Assembly (NCBI GenBank): GCA_016946835.1
Contig: JACVTC010000026.1
Coordinates: forward strand, 480,001 to 512,500
Origin: Neocallimastix lanati (nom. inval.)
Taxonomy: Eukaryota > Neocallimastigomycota > Neocallimastigomycetes > Neocallimastigales > Neocallimastigaceae
DNA length: 32,500 nt
Reading direction: 5' to 3'
The notes under the pieces are model-generated. The model ran no database searches and had not been told where the DNA came from. It saw only the letters and a list, made by a program, of their open reading frames with translations. Positions 10,989-23,253 of the stretch are shown piece by piece; within the stretch, counting starts at the first letter, position 1; every line of letters starts with the position of its first letter. The position numbers and the translations under genes were made by a program.

Positions 10989-11910
10989 GAATAAAGAAGC
11001 AGAAAAGAAAGATAAACCTACTCCAACCAAACAAAAAACTAATCCTTCCCCAAAACCTGAAAAAATTACAATGAAAAAACCAAATGACACTACAACTACA
11101 ACAACGACAAATAACACAACTAATATAAGCAAAAATACCTCAAAAAATACAATTAATAATGATAAAAATGTAAACACAGAAAATACAAATAATACAAATA
11201 GATCTGTTGGCGATGCTGCAATAAATAGCAAAAATGATACTAATAATCAAAATACTAATTTAACTTCAGTATCAAATGCTAATAATATTGGAAATACAAA
11301 TAGTTCATCCAATAGTAATAATAATAGCAGTAATAATAATAGTATTGATGGTGTAAATGTTCCAATAGAAAAAGGAAATGGTTTAGGTGTTAGTGAAAGT
11401 AATATTTCTTCTTCCGATAAAATTGGAAAAGATTCTGGTTCCTTTATTTCTGTTTTAATTATAATTCTTACTGTTTTATCATTATTTGTAGTTGGTGCAG
11501 CCTATTATGTTCATAAAAAGAAATTATATGATAAAGAAGCCAATTCATCAAAAGATGAATTCTCTTTCGGTGTAATGAATCCCTATTCCTCCAGTAAAAA
11601 TAGCTCAAAAAATAGTTTTAGTAATGATGAATACGCATTAGATATAATGAATACCTATCAAAATGTTACCCCAGGTTATACTGATTCACTTAAACAAGAT
11701 AAAGATAATATTCCGTTAGAAAATTATCAACAAATCATTGGTACAACAAATACCACAAATTTATCTCCTATTAATGGCAGCTTTAACTTTTCAGGTTTTG
11801 ATGATAGTATTCCGTTAATTTCTCAAAGCAGTATGATTACTGTACCAGAGCAAGCAGCTATTTCACGAATTAATAATAATTATTACTCTCCAAACCCAAA
11901 ATATTATTAA
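10645..11910 (+). CDS. Asn-rich single-pass membrane protein, paralogue 2
   Basis: This gene encodes 421 residues. Like the gene at 4255 it begins MYI and has a KR dibasic site (FEKRGIFDWF, around residues 34-43). An acidic/tyrosine patch (DDDYDYYN) and a Pro-rich patch follow. Residues ~84-116 are a near-pure Asn run encoded by AAT triplets, followed by a Lys/Thr/Pro segment with a seven-threonine run. A single hydrophobic helix covers about residues 267-289, with HKKK immediately after it. The 132-residue tail contains DIMNTYQNVTPGYTDSL, which aligns with EIITTYQSILPYTENL of paralogue 1. The helix begins at nearly the same residue number in both proteins although the ectodomains have diverged. 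The predicted role is a surface or endomembrane glycoprotein of unknown function. The Asn run is prone to length change. A separate signal-peptide exon could be missing. Confidence 0.78.
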
Positions 11911-12201
11911 AAATTTTAGAAATTATAATAATATAATAAATTTAAGAAAAGTTAATTTAAATATATTCAAATAAATAAAATAAATATATAACCGAAAAAC
12001 TTAAATAGTAAATTCATATATATATATATTTTTTTTTATATAAAATGAAAAAAAAAAATAAATAAAAATAAAAATAAAAATAAATATATATATTATTATA
12101 ATTAAACTATAATATTAATAATATTGTATTTAAATATTAATAATAATATATAATGAAAAAAATAACCTCACAAAATATATAATCGCTAAATAGAATTTTT
12201 C

Positions 12202-12232
<31 letters not shown>

Positions 12233-12267
12233 TTATTCCTTAATTAAATAAATATTTATATATATTG

Positions 12268-12316
<49 letters not shown>

Positions 12317-12495
12317 AATAATGAATAAAAAATATCCATTATATATAAACAAAGATATAATTAAAGAAAAAAAAATTAAATTTTGTCAATAAATCATAAG
12401 TCAATGAATAATGAATAATAGAAAAAGCAATTCTTTGAGATAAATATAAAAAATAAATATATAAAATAATAATTATATCCGTAATAATAGAGTAT

Positions 12496-12526
<31 letters not shown>

Positions 12527-13428
12527 AAAGAAAAAAAATAAAAAAATAAATAATTAAAAAATCCGAAATAAATATATATATATATATATTTAAACAATAA
12601 AAATTATCATAAAAATAATAAAAATATGTAAAACAAGAAAGAAAAAGAAAATTTGATATATATTAAAAAATAAAAAAATAAAAAAAATAAAAATAAAAAT
12701 AAAAATTAAAAAAACTAATCCTGACATATTTTATATATATCTTTGGTTTTTGTTTTTTATTCATTTTTTTTTTTTTTTTACTAATTAATTATATATTATA
12801 TTATATATAATATTTGTTTAATTTAATAAATTTATATAACATTTAAATAGATATAACTATCAATGATTAAATAATATTTAAAAAAAGCTAAAACTCTTTA
12901 AGAAAACAAAAAAAAAATAATATAAAAATAAAAAATAAAAAAAAAAAAAAAATTTATGGAAATTAAAAAAGAATATTAAATGTTTATAGATAAATAAATT
13001 TTATCTATTAACATAAAAAAATTTATAATAAACAAAAAAAAAAAAAAAAAAAAAAAAAATTAGAACTAGAATTGTATATCTAATTAATTATTTATTTATT
13101 AATTTTTTTAAGTTTCTATATATTTTATTTTATTTTTTATTTTTTTATTTTTTATTTTGTTTTTTAATAATGAGCTAATTTTATGAAACAAAAACATTAA
13201 TTATTAAATGAAAGAATAATTGTTAATTATTATTATTTATTACCATTATTATTAAAGTTTTAAAAATAAAATATTATTGTGAAATAATTTAAATAATATT
13301 TTTTATTTCAGTTTTAATATTAATTTTAATTATTGAATAAATGAAATTCTCTCTTATATAGACTCATATTTCAATAGAAAGATTATAATAATAAATAATT
13401 AATAATAATATTAATAATAATTAATAAC
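11911..13428. other. AT-rich intergenic DNA with A-tracts
   Basis: No gene seen. Long A-tracts occur at about 12271-12314 (44 bases), 12498-12522 and 13033-13059. T/F-rich open frames on the minus strand near 12340-12600 arise from these tracts and are not supported as genes. Confidence 0.6.
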
Positions 13429-13570
13429 AAATAATAAATAATAAATAATAAATAATAATAAATAATAAATAATAAATAATAAATAATAAATAATAATAAA
13501 TAATAAATAATAAATAATAATAATAAATAATAAATAATAAATAATAAATAATAAATAATAATAACTAATA
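13429..13570. repeat. (AATAAAT)n satellite, inverse of the 8237-8515 array
   Basis: About 140 bp of aataaat/aataat units. It is the reverse complement of the (TTTATTA)n array upstream, so the two lie in opposite orientation on either side of the gene at 10645-11910. Confidence 0.85.
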
Positions 13571-13713
13571 ATAAATATTAAATAATAATAATTAATAATA
13601 ATTAATAATAATGATAATTATAACATAAGTATTATAAAATTTTATAATTATTTTTTTACAATTTATTTATTATTAAATATATTATTAGATATTCACCAAA
13701 TATTCTAGATAAT

Positions 13714-13745
<32 letters not shown>

Positions 13746-13975
13746 GAGCTTTTTCATATGAATATAAAAAAGGTTCCAATATTTCAATTTACTTGAGATA
13801 AATATAATCTATTTTAATAATTACAACAATAATTTTTAGTAAATATAAATTTTACGATTTACATATATTTATAAAAAACTTTTTTATCTATCAAAAATTT
13901 GTAAAACTCTTTAAAGATTTATTATTTATGGACTAGAACTTCATTATTTATTTATTTAGTTATTTATTTATTTAG

Positions 13976-14018
<43 letters not shown>

Positions 14019-14496
14019 TATTTACATATAATTGATTGACACATGATTTAGCATTTCGAGGCAGTTAAATCTTAATTAAATGATAATTTAATAAATAATT
14101 AAATTATTTTTATTAAGATAATATAAATAGTATCATCATATTTAAATTATATGATTGGATTAATAAACATATATTATATGTGGCTCATTAATCTAATTCG
14201 CTAATTTATTTTTTTTTTTTTTGTATTTATAAAATTAATTAATTAGAAAAAAAGTTTTTATAAAGTAACAATCCTATGATTAACCACTATATTTTGGTTA
14301 TTTTTGTTTTTTTGTCTTTTTAAAAGTATAATAAAAATATCAGCTATTTACATTGTACATATAGCATTTATTTAATGATCGCAATTGAGAATTTTATTAA
14401 TTACAAATTATATATTATATTTTGAAAATAAATGGATCTATCTTTATAGACATTAACTAAAGCTTTAAAAAGCCGAATTTGTGAATATAAGATTTC

Positions 14497-14536
<40 letters not shown>

Positions 14537-14822
14537 TACAAGTCATTATTAATTATTGTACATAATAAAATAATTTAATGTTTTATATTATTAATTATTT
14601 AGGTAATTTGTTTAATATTAAAAATTTTAAAATTAATTATAATTCAATTATTTCTTAATATACTTTAAAATATATATATATAATAAAGAAATTTGTACTT
14701 TGATTTGTTTCAAGTTAAATAAAGAGAGGAAAAGCAAATACATTAAGATTGATATTTTTACTTTATACAATTTCATTTATAAATAATTTTAAAAAAGGAC
14801 AAAATTATATGAAATATTTAAT

Positions 14823-14866
<44 letters not shown>

Positions 14867-17800
14867 AAAAAAATATATAAAAAAAAAATTATATAATAAA
14901 AATATAAAAATAAAATCAAACTTTAATTCATTTTTAATTTATTTAAAGTTTATCATTTTACCTTCCATTTAATATGAAATTTAAATAGAACCAAAATAGA
15001 ATTGAAATAGACAAATATAATTCTAATAAAATTTATTATAAGATTATATGTATTTATATTATTCATTTAATTTATTATTTGTTACTGTTTATTATTATGT
15101 TTTTTATTTTTTATTATAATTTTTAATATTTTCAATATTTTCAATAATTTTTTAAATTATTTAATATTAAATTATTTTTATTATTTATTAAATATTATTA
15201 ATATTTATTAATTATTATTAGATTAATTATTATTTATTAAATAATATTATTATTTATTAATTATCATTTTATAAAGTATTATAAAGTATTATTTGTTAGT
15301 TTCAGAAGAGATGTAGGTCATCATTTTTTATATATTATTCAATAATTAAAATAATACAAATTAAATATTTTTTCATATGATTTATCTCTGCATAAAATCT
15401 TTAATTTTATTTATAATTTTGAAATATTTTTATTAAAATAAATAATTTTGTTTTTATTATTTTTTAATTCCATCCAATAATGCTTTGAATATAAATGTAG
15501 CCAAAATATGTTAATAAATTGTACATTTGCCACGAAATCTGTAATTTCAGTAATTTTTAATTTTAAATATTTTATTTACATACAATAAAAATATTATAGA
15601 TAAATTTTTGGTAAAATATTTTTATAGAATATAAAAAATACATAATAAATAAAATATTTTTTTCTATTTTTTCAAATAAACAATTATTATAATTATATAT
15701 ATATAGATAATTATAATTTTTAGGTTATTTTAAATTATTTAATAATTAATTGATTATTAAATAAAATAACTTGATTTTTTTTTCGTTTTGATTAAACCTT
15801 TAATAAAAAATATTATGATAAAAAATTAACTTTTAATTAAAAAGTAAAAAAAGTATGTATTTAAGAATGTATCAAATAATGTATGAAATTTTTTTTTTAT
15901 TATTTAAAATACTCATTTGTTTAAAAATTTTACAAATTAAAAGCATATTTAATTTATATTCATAAGCCACAATCTAATAATAACTTTTATAATTATTTTA
16001 ATTTTTATTTTTTTTTCATATAAAAGTGAGGATTTAAAACAATAAAATTTGTCAATAGCATATTAAAATGTATTTTAATATTAATTCAATTTAAAAATTT
16101 TATATAATATAGTATATATGTTTAAATAATCTACAGTAATATTATAATATAATATTTCATAAACTATGAATTTTAAATATAATAAAAAGACGGTTTAGGA
16201 TATTTATATTAATTCCATTTCAATCAACATAAATAAAACATATTAAAATATATACCAAAGTTAATTCTATAATATATCATATTTAATGTATCATATATTA
16301 AACTATTGCCCTCCTATTTAGTATTATTTAGTATAATAAATAATTATTTTTTTTTAAATATTTAATATTTAATATATTAATGTATTAAATTAATATTTAC
16401 TAATATGTATAAAAATATATGTAATTTTAAATCTGAATATAAATATAATTTTTAAAATTAAATATATATTTATTATAATATATTATAATAAATAATGATT
16501 ATTTTTTTTATGATTAAATATATTAAAAATTTTTATTTAAATAAATTAAACATAAATTGCCAAAATATACAAATTATATATATTTTTTTTATTTACTTTT
16601 TTTTTTTTATTAAAATATTTGTTATAAGAACAAAGCCTTACTATAATTACAAACGGTAAATAATGAACAGTCATTATTTTTAATATTTAAAAAATGATAT
16701 TGAAATAAAGTTAAAAACAATTGCATCGTAAATATCGATAAAATAAAAAAAAAAATATATATATATATAAATTATTATTAAACAAAATCATTTAAAATAT
16801 AAATATTAGTAATAGTAATTAATAAAATTAGAAATGTAGTATTAAAATAGAAATTATTAAATGAAATCACAAACAAACTAGCTAACAAAATAAATAAATA
16901 TGTATATTAATAGATAGTAAATAAATAGATAGATAATTAATTAAATAATATATTAACTAATTAACTAAATAAATAAATAAATGTTAATACCATAAAAGAA
17001 GTATTTGTAATTTTGTATATAAAGAAAATTTATTTAAAAATAATTATTTGATAAATAAAAATGTTTAGAAATAGTAGTCAATATTTAATTTATAAAATCC
17101 CTTATTCATTAGAGTTATAAAATAATAAATATTAAGGATTAAAATATCAATCAAAACATTATTATCAATTTTGATTAATTTAAAGCAAATATAGTTTTTC
17201 CTTTTTCTATTATATTACATAAATATATTACAATTGATACGAATATATAATAACTAGTTCATATTTTTATTTTGTAAAAAAAAATTTTTTTCATAAGATT
17301 TTTAAACACAAAAATAGTAAATAATATATTAAAATAATTAATTTATATTGAAAATATAATTATAATATATTAGATATAATAAATTAAAGATTGAATAGAA
17401 AAGTTTAAGCGAATATAATAATTAAATAGAATATTTAATAATGAAATAAAATATATATTTTTTTTTCAAAATAGTATATATTATACAAATTATTTTTATT
17501 ATGTTAATATATGTTTTAATATAATAGAATTACATTGAAAAAAAATTAATATTATAAATTGATTAAAAGTATTTTTTTTTATTCTTTTTTTCTTTACAAC
17601 ATTATTAACAAAAAAAATTATTTATTAAAAAGTTCACAACTTCAAAAACCTTTTTAAGCAAAACAAAAAAAATATTTTGAATATTTTTTTTTTTTTTACT
17701 TTTCTTTACTTTAAAAAAAAATAAAAAAAATAAAAATAAAAAAATAAAAAAGATAAAATAAATAAATAATATTTTATTTTATTCTTTGAATATTTAAATT

Positions 17801-18348
17801 CCCTTTAAAAATATAAATAAAAATAATAAAAACCATAAAAAATCCATTTACAAAACAAAAACAAAACAAAAACAAAACAAAAACAAAACAAAAACAAATT
17901 AAATAACAAGAAAAAAAATAAAACAAATCAAAACAAAATAATTAAAACAAAACATATCATAAAAAATATTATTTATTATATTTTAATCTTTTAATTTAAG
18001 AAATTTAAAAAAAAAAAAACTATTATTCAAATATTTATAATATTTATAAGTAAGTAAGAATAAATTATTAGAAAATAAATATTAAAAAAAAGTAATTATA
18101 AAAAAAATAAAATAAAGATGGAAATAAAGAAGTGAAGATAAAATATATATATAAATAGATAAATGAATAAAGAGATATATAAAGTGTAAAATTGTAAAAT
18201 ATAAAGATTAGAAAATCTAGATGATTATTTATAAAATTAAATAAATATTATATAATACATAATAGAAAATACGAAAGAGTTCTAGTATTCCTTTTTCTAA
18301 TTATTTATTTATTTATTTTATTTTTAATATTGCTTATTTAAGTTGAAC
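13571..18348. other. 4.8-kb gene-free AT-rich DNA
   Basis: I find no supported gene. It contains a (TTTA)n array at about 13945-14019, a (TTA)n array at about 14490-14536, an A-tract of about 38 bases at 14827-14864 and a caaaacaaaaa repeat at 17850-17897. The final few hundred bases are presumably the promoter and 5' leader of the downstream phosphotransferase. Confidence 0.6.
17850..17897. repeat. (CAAAACAAAAA)n repeat upstream of the phosphotransferase
   Basis: Four to five copies of an 11-base unit caaaacaaaaa lie about 450 bases before the start codon at 18349. The surrounding 17840-17960 is A-rich with regularly spaced single C residues. A similar C-punctuated A-rich strand precedes the cofilin gene at about 24680-24765. 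Confidence 0.7.
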
Positions 18349-19707
18349 ATGATTGAATACATTAAGGATAGTGATATTAAAGCTTTAAAGAAATACAAGT
18401 ACAGTAGTGTTGATAAGTCCCTTATCCAAAAGTACATCTTGAATCCATACTGGTGTTGGCTTGTAGAAAAGGTTCCAATATGGGTTGCTCCAAACTTAAT
18501 TACCTTATCAGGATTTATGTTTATGGTAGTAAGTATTGGATTATTACTTATGTTTGGTTCAAATTGGGAAGAAGTTCCAAGATGGGTTTATGTATGCTGG
18601 GGTATTAATCTCTTCATCTATCAAAGTTTAGATGCAATTGATGGTAAGCAAGCTAGACGTACTGGAAGTAGTGGTCCACTTGGAGAACTTTTTGACCACG
18701 GTTGTGATGCTATTAATACTACTTTAGCTTTTCTTTGTATTTTATCTGCTCTTGGTATCGGTAATACTTTCACTTGTGTTCTTACTGTTTTAGCTGCTTT
18801 AACTAACTTTTATGTATCATCATGGGAAACTTACCACACTCACACCCTTTTCTTATCTTATATTAGTGGTCCAGTTGAAGGTATTTTATCTGGTTGTATT
18901 CTTCTTATAACCACTGGTTTTGTTGGTCCAAAATTCTGGAGTAATTCTATTAACCAAATGATTGGTACATCAAGCGAATACTTAAACTTCCCATTCTATA
19001 ATTTAGTTTGTTCAGTTATTGGTGTAATGGCTCTCTTCAATGTTGTTTGCTCTGCTATCAACGTAGTTAACTACACTAAGGATCATAATGAAAGTTTACT
19101 TAAGAAGTCACTTGGTCTTGTTCCACATCTTTTCATTTGTGGTTTTGTTATGTTATGGGCCAAATCTTCTTCCACTTTAATTGAAAACAATTTACTTCCA
19201 TTCTTCTTATTCATTGGTTTCTGCTTTGGTCACCAAGTTGGTTTAATTATTTTATACCATGTTGCAAAGAAGTCTTTCCCATACTGGAACCGTATGTATA
19301 ATTTCCTTGTTGCTGCTGGTTTAGTTTGTATGTCAGTTTCTACTGATTTCATTGGACTTGCTGAAAATTACGGTGTCCATTTATTCGATAGTTTAGTAAA
19401 AGTTCAAAATTATCGTGATGCTATTATTGATTTATTAAAGGGTGAAGGATTAAATGTAGTTGTATTTGAACGTTATATCATGTGGGGATTATTCGCTGTT
19501 GCCTTTATGATGTACATGGAATTTGCTTTATACGTTATTAATCGTTTATGTGGTATCTTTGATATTAATTGTTTATCTATTAAGCATCCAAAGATTAATA
19601 TGAACACTAAGAATGAAAAGCCTGTTTACACTGTTAGTACTGTTGGCAAGAAATTAATATCAACAGAAGCTCCATTAGTTAGTAGAAGAAGAAGAAATAG
19701 AATGTAA
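18349..19707 (+). CDS. Choline/ethanolaminephosphotransferase (CDP-alcohol phosphotransferase family)
   Basis: This 452-residue enzyme catalyses the last step of the Kennedy pathway, transferring phosphocholine or phosphoethanolamine from its CDP derivative to diacylglycerol in ER or Golgi membranes. The full family signature is present: D95, D98-G99, A102-R103, G112, D116 and D120, matching DxxDGxxAR-x8-GxxxDxxxD, whose aspartates bind the metal and CDP group. APNLITLSG at residues 47-55 and the many hydrophobic segments after it are typical of EPT1/CPT1 proteins. It is slightly longer than the usual ~390-410 residues and ends in a basic tail (RRRRNRM). I start it at the ATG at 18349; the in-frame TTG six bases upstream is unlikely in a eukaryote. 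It has no intron and many C- or G-ending codons (AAG, TTC, TAC), unlike the Asn-rich genes. Choline and ethanolamine specificity cannot be separated from sequence alone. Confidence 0.95.
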   Translation: MIEYIKDSDIKALKKYKYSSVDKSLIQKYILNPYWCWLVEKVPIWVAPNLITLSGFMFMVVSIGLLLMFGSNWEEVPRWVYVCWGINLFIYQSLDAIDGKQARRTGSSGPLGELFDHGCDAINTTLAFLCILSALGIGNTFTCVLTVLAALTNFYVSSWETYHTHTLFLSYISGPVEGILSGCILLITTGFVGPKFWSNSINQMIGTSSEYLNFPFYNLVCSVIGVMALFNVVCSAINVVNYTKDHNESLLKKSLGLVPHLFICGFVMLWAKSSSTLIENNLLPFFLFIGFCFGHQVGLIILYHVAKKSFPYWNRMYNFLVAAGLVCMSVSTDFIGLAENYGVHLFDSLVKVQNYRDAIIDLLKGEGLNVVVFERYIMWGLFAVAFMMYMEFALYVINRLCGIFDINCLSIKHPKINMNTKNEKPVYTVSTVGKKLISTEAPLVSRRRRNRM

Positions 19708-20369
19708 AAGATTTAAAAGAAAAAAAAAGAAAATTTTTTTTTTTTTAGTATTTTCAAAAATTAAAGAAAAAGAAAAAAAAAATTAAATAAAAGACGATTA
19801 ATAAAAATAAAATATAACAAATAAATTAAAAAAAATATATAGAACAATATTATTTAATTAATGATTTTTTATTAATAGTATAAGCATCAAAAAACAAAAA
19901 CAAATTATTTATAAGTGTTTACAAAAAAATTAATTTTTTTAATTTACAACATAAAATTTTTTCTATAATCATATTCACTACACACGTATATATATAATCA
20001 GTCAAACTAAAGTTACCTATAAGATTTTTTTTAGAATGAAGATACCCTAACAATTCATATCTCTTTTTATTTAATAGAATAAATATAATGTCTTGAAAAT
20101 TTTAAAGATATTATACATAAACATAATCAAGATAAAAGGAGGGAAAATAAAAATAAAAAATATAAAAAAAGTGATATTTGTAGGGATATTTTTAATGTAA
20201 CAAAAAAAATTTTTTTCTTTTTTATCATTTTTTATACACATATAAAGCGAATACTCCAGTTATTTTATAAATATTATATATTATATTTTTTTTTTTGTTT
20301 AAAAAAAAAAAATAAATATATCTAATATTAAAAAATATTGATATTTTTATCTATATTATAAGATTTTTT

Positions 20370-20415
<46 letters not shown>

Positions 20416-20830
20416 TTATACAATTATAAATAAAGTATAAAAAAAAAAAAAAAAAAAAAAAAAGTTAACCTTTAATAAATTAATGTTAGTGTATAATATT
20501 TTAAAATAATAAAGATGAAATTTGTGTTATAAAAGTTTATTCCAAGTCTAAAAAAAAAAAAAAAAATAGTTTTATTAATAAAAGCACTTCAGAGCACTAT
20601 TGAGTTAACTTTTTGAGAATGGTAAAGTAAAAAAATATATATATATATTATTTATAATTAAGAGTGTGTCAAAATCAAAATGATATTATTTGTTCTTCTA
20701 TTTCGTCATAAGCATAAATAGTAATTATCATTCACTTTTATAAGTCCAGTTTTTAGAAAACTCTTGAATAAGAGATAGTATAAATATTAAAAATAAAACA
20801 GTCCATTTTTTTTTTTTTAATCAGTAAATA

Positions 20831-20870
<40 letters not shown>

Positions 20871-20930
20871 CTTTATTTTTCATTTTAATAATTACTTATT
20901 AAAATTATTAAATTTTTGTTTAAATTTATT
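19708..20930. other. AT-rich intergenic DNA
   Basis: No gene seen. Holds the 3' flank of the phosphotransferase and several A-tracts, including about 20375-20412, 20440-20463 and 20840-20868. Confidence 0.6.
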
Positions 20931-21053
<123 letters not shown>

Positions 21054-21858
21054 TGTTATTCCTTTTTAATACATATTATACTTTTTTTTTAATTAATGTA
21101 CAAAATCATTAATAATATATTAAAGTGTAAAGTTTTCCTTTTTAAAAAAAGTATTTATCGTTATTTTAATATTTATATAACAAATTATCTTTTGTTATTT
21201 AGATTATAAGTATTAAATAGTAAATATATAATAATATAATAAGTTTAAATAATTTATTTTTCTATTGCTTTTTATTATTAATTTTTTATTTCTTAATCAA
21301 TATATATTATTTAATACTAATAATATTGATTTATTGATTTTAGTGCATTTAAAAAAAAATTAATAAATAAAGTAAATAAAATAAATAGTTGAAATATAAA
21401 TAAAGTACAGATTGAATTAAATAAAATAGAATAATTAAAAATGCAATATATATATTATAATCTTATTATTATTTATTTAGTTTAAACAATTCTACATGCA
21501 TATTGTGTTAAAAAAAAAAATAAAATAAAAAAAAAAAAAAATAATTCATATGTAAAAAAAAAAAATTAATTAATTAATATTACCAAGATTTCAATTTTTT
21601 ATACATTTTAAATTGATCAATTAGAATATACATATATAATAATCATTCTCATAATTGATTATTATATATATGTTTTTTAATTTTTATTTTTAATTTTTAT
21701 CAAATGTTTTCTATTTATTTAAATCTATAATAAAATAATAAAAAGTTATTAATAATAACACTTTAAATATGAATATTATTTTTTTTTTAAAAAAAAAATA
21801 AAAAATTTTATAATAATAAAAATATAATAATAAAAATATAATAATAAAAATTTATATA
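21054..21858. other. AT-rich intergenic DNA
   Basis: No gene seen. The last ~50 bases are tandem copies of an ataataaaaatata-like unit, directly next to the G+C-rich SINE-like element. They could mark or mask a target-site duplication. Confidence 0.6.
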
Positions 21859-22202
21859 GAATGATTTTCATCCTCCCAGAGTGTTTTCATAAATGAAATT
21901 GATGTTCTCTCGCTATGGTAATTATTTTTGTTGATAGACTATATAATTGGTAGTGCAGAGAGCACTTAATCTGTGAGAGGATTAGTGTAGTTGTTTATTT
22001 CTCTCTTGATGATGGTTCAAGAGATCACTGAAAAGAAGCCCATCATATTAAGCGACATATAGGGAATGTCTTTCATATTGACCTTGCTTAGAAAGAGGTC
22101 CGTTTCGACGCCAAAACAATATGGCAAAGAATTTAATAAGAATCTGATATGTTTAAGGAAGCAACTGGAGGTCCTATTATCCTCCCCTCTCCTTAATCCC
22201 AG

Positions 22203-22237
<35 letters not shown>
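21859..22237 (+). mobile_element. Candidate tRNA-derived SINE with poly(A) tail
   Basis: A ~350-bp island stands out from its surroundings: I count 112 G or C in 300 bases at 21901-22200, far above the flanks. It ends in 32 A residues (22206-22237). Near its left part, AGTGC-AGAGA-GCACT (21952-21966) forms a 5-bp stem like a tRNA D-arm. It is followed directly by TAATC (21967-21971) pairing with GATTA (21980-21984) around an 8-base loop, like an anticodon arm. The D-arm region resembles a pol III A box, and GGTTCAAGAGATC at 22014 partly matches a B box. An 8-bp hairpin (22002-22009 with 22017-22024) overlaps that box. I see no acceptor stem or clear target-site duplication. A retroposed copy of some other transcript, or the 3' end of a LINE, is an alternative. 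Confidence 0.5.
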
Positions 22238-22239
<2 letters not shown>

Positions 22240-23222
22240 ATAATAATAATATATATTTAATATATTTAAAAATTAAATATTTATTTGGATAAAACCTATC
22301 AAATTCTCGTATTATAGATTATATTGATAAAATTTTTAACTTTTTTTTTCTTTCCTTTTTATTTATATATAGATAATAAAACTAGATTTTTTATGATACT
22401 AAATATTTAATTATTATAAAGAATACAAAGGAAAATTTATTTCTTATTTTTACTTTAAAAAAGTAATTATAAAAAAATTCTTTTATAAATTATATTTCTG
22501 TTGGCTTAATAACAATAATAATAATAATAATAATAAAACTCATATTTTAAATGTTGAGAATAAAATATTTATATAATATATTTTATATGTTAAAAATAAA
22601 TTATATATTATATATATATCCATTTAATTTTATTTTATTATTGATTTATTATAATTTTTACTTTCTATTTAAAAATTCACTATTGATAGTTGAATTAGCA
22701 CACAATTAAAATATAAAATTATTTTTATATATAAAATTTTAATTAATTACATATAATATTATTTATTAAAGATTTTTATTATACTCCATTTTTATATATA
22801 TATTATTAATTTAAAAATTAACTTATTAAACTTTTTATTAAAACATTTTTTTTATTCTGTTATTTTATATAACAAAAAAAAAAAAATTGAAATAAGTGAT
22901 TTTTTAATATGATTAATTTATTAAAAACTTTTAAAAATTCAATTGAAATAAAATATGTATAATTTTAATTATATAAAAATATAATTAAAAATAAAATAAA
23001 AAAAAAAATTAAATTATATTCCAATATATATATATATTTTAATTAAAATTTCATTTTAAAAAAAATATTTTTAACTTTTATACAGAATTGTAATTAAATT
23101 AATTATTATAGAATATACAAAAATAAAATTTTATAGATATTATTTTTTACATAATAAGAAAAATATTATTATATATTATTATAATATTAATTAAATATTT
23201 ATTATAATATTTATATAATTAA

Positions 23223-23253
<31 letters not shown>

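Noticed and set aside
10851-11231. Minus-strand open frames opposite the Asn-rich genes (also 4357-4862 and 10513-10854).
   Set aside because: They mirror AAT/AAC repeats as Leu/Ile/Val runs and have no independent support.
12339-12597. Overlapping minus-strand frames rich in F, Y and I.
   Set aside because: They derive from poly(T) and TA repeats on the minus strand and contain no recognisable domain.
22066-22260. 64-codon frame within the SINE-like element, ending in a poly-Lys run.
   Set aside because: The lysines are the poly(A) tail and the rest matches nothing I recognise. The tRNA-like features explain the island better, although a retroposed mRNA end is not excluded.
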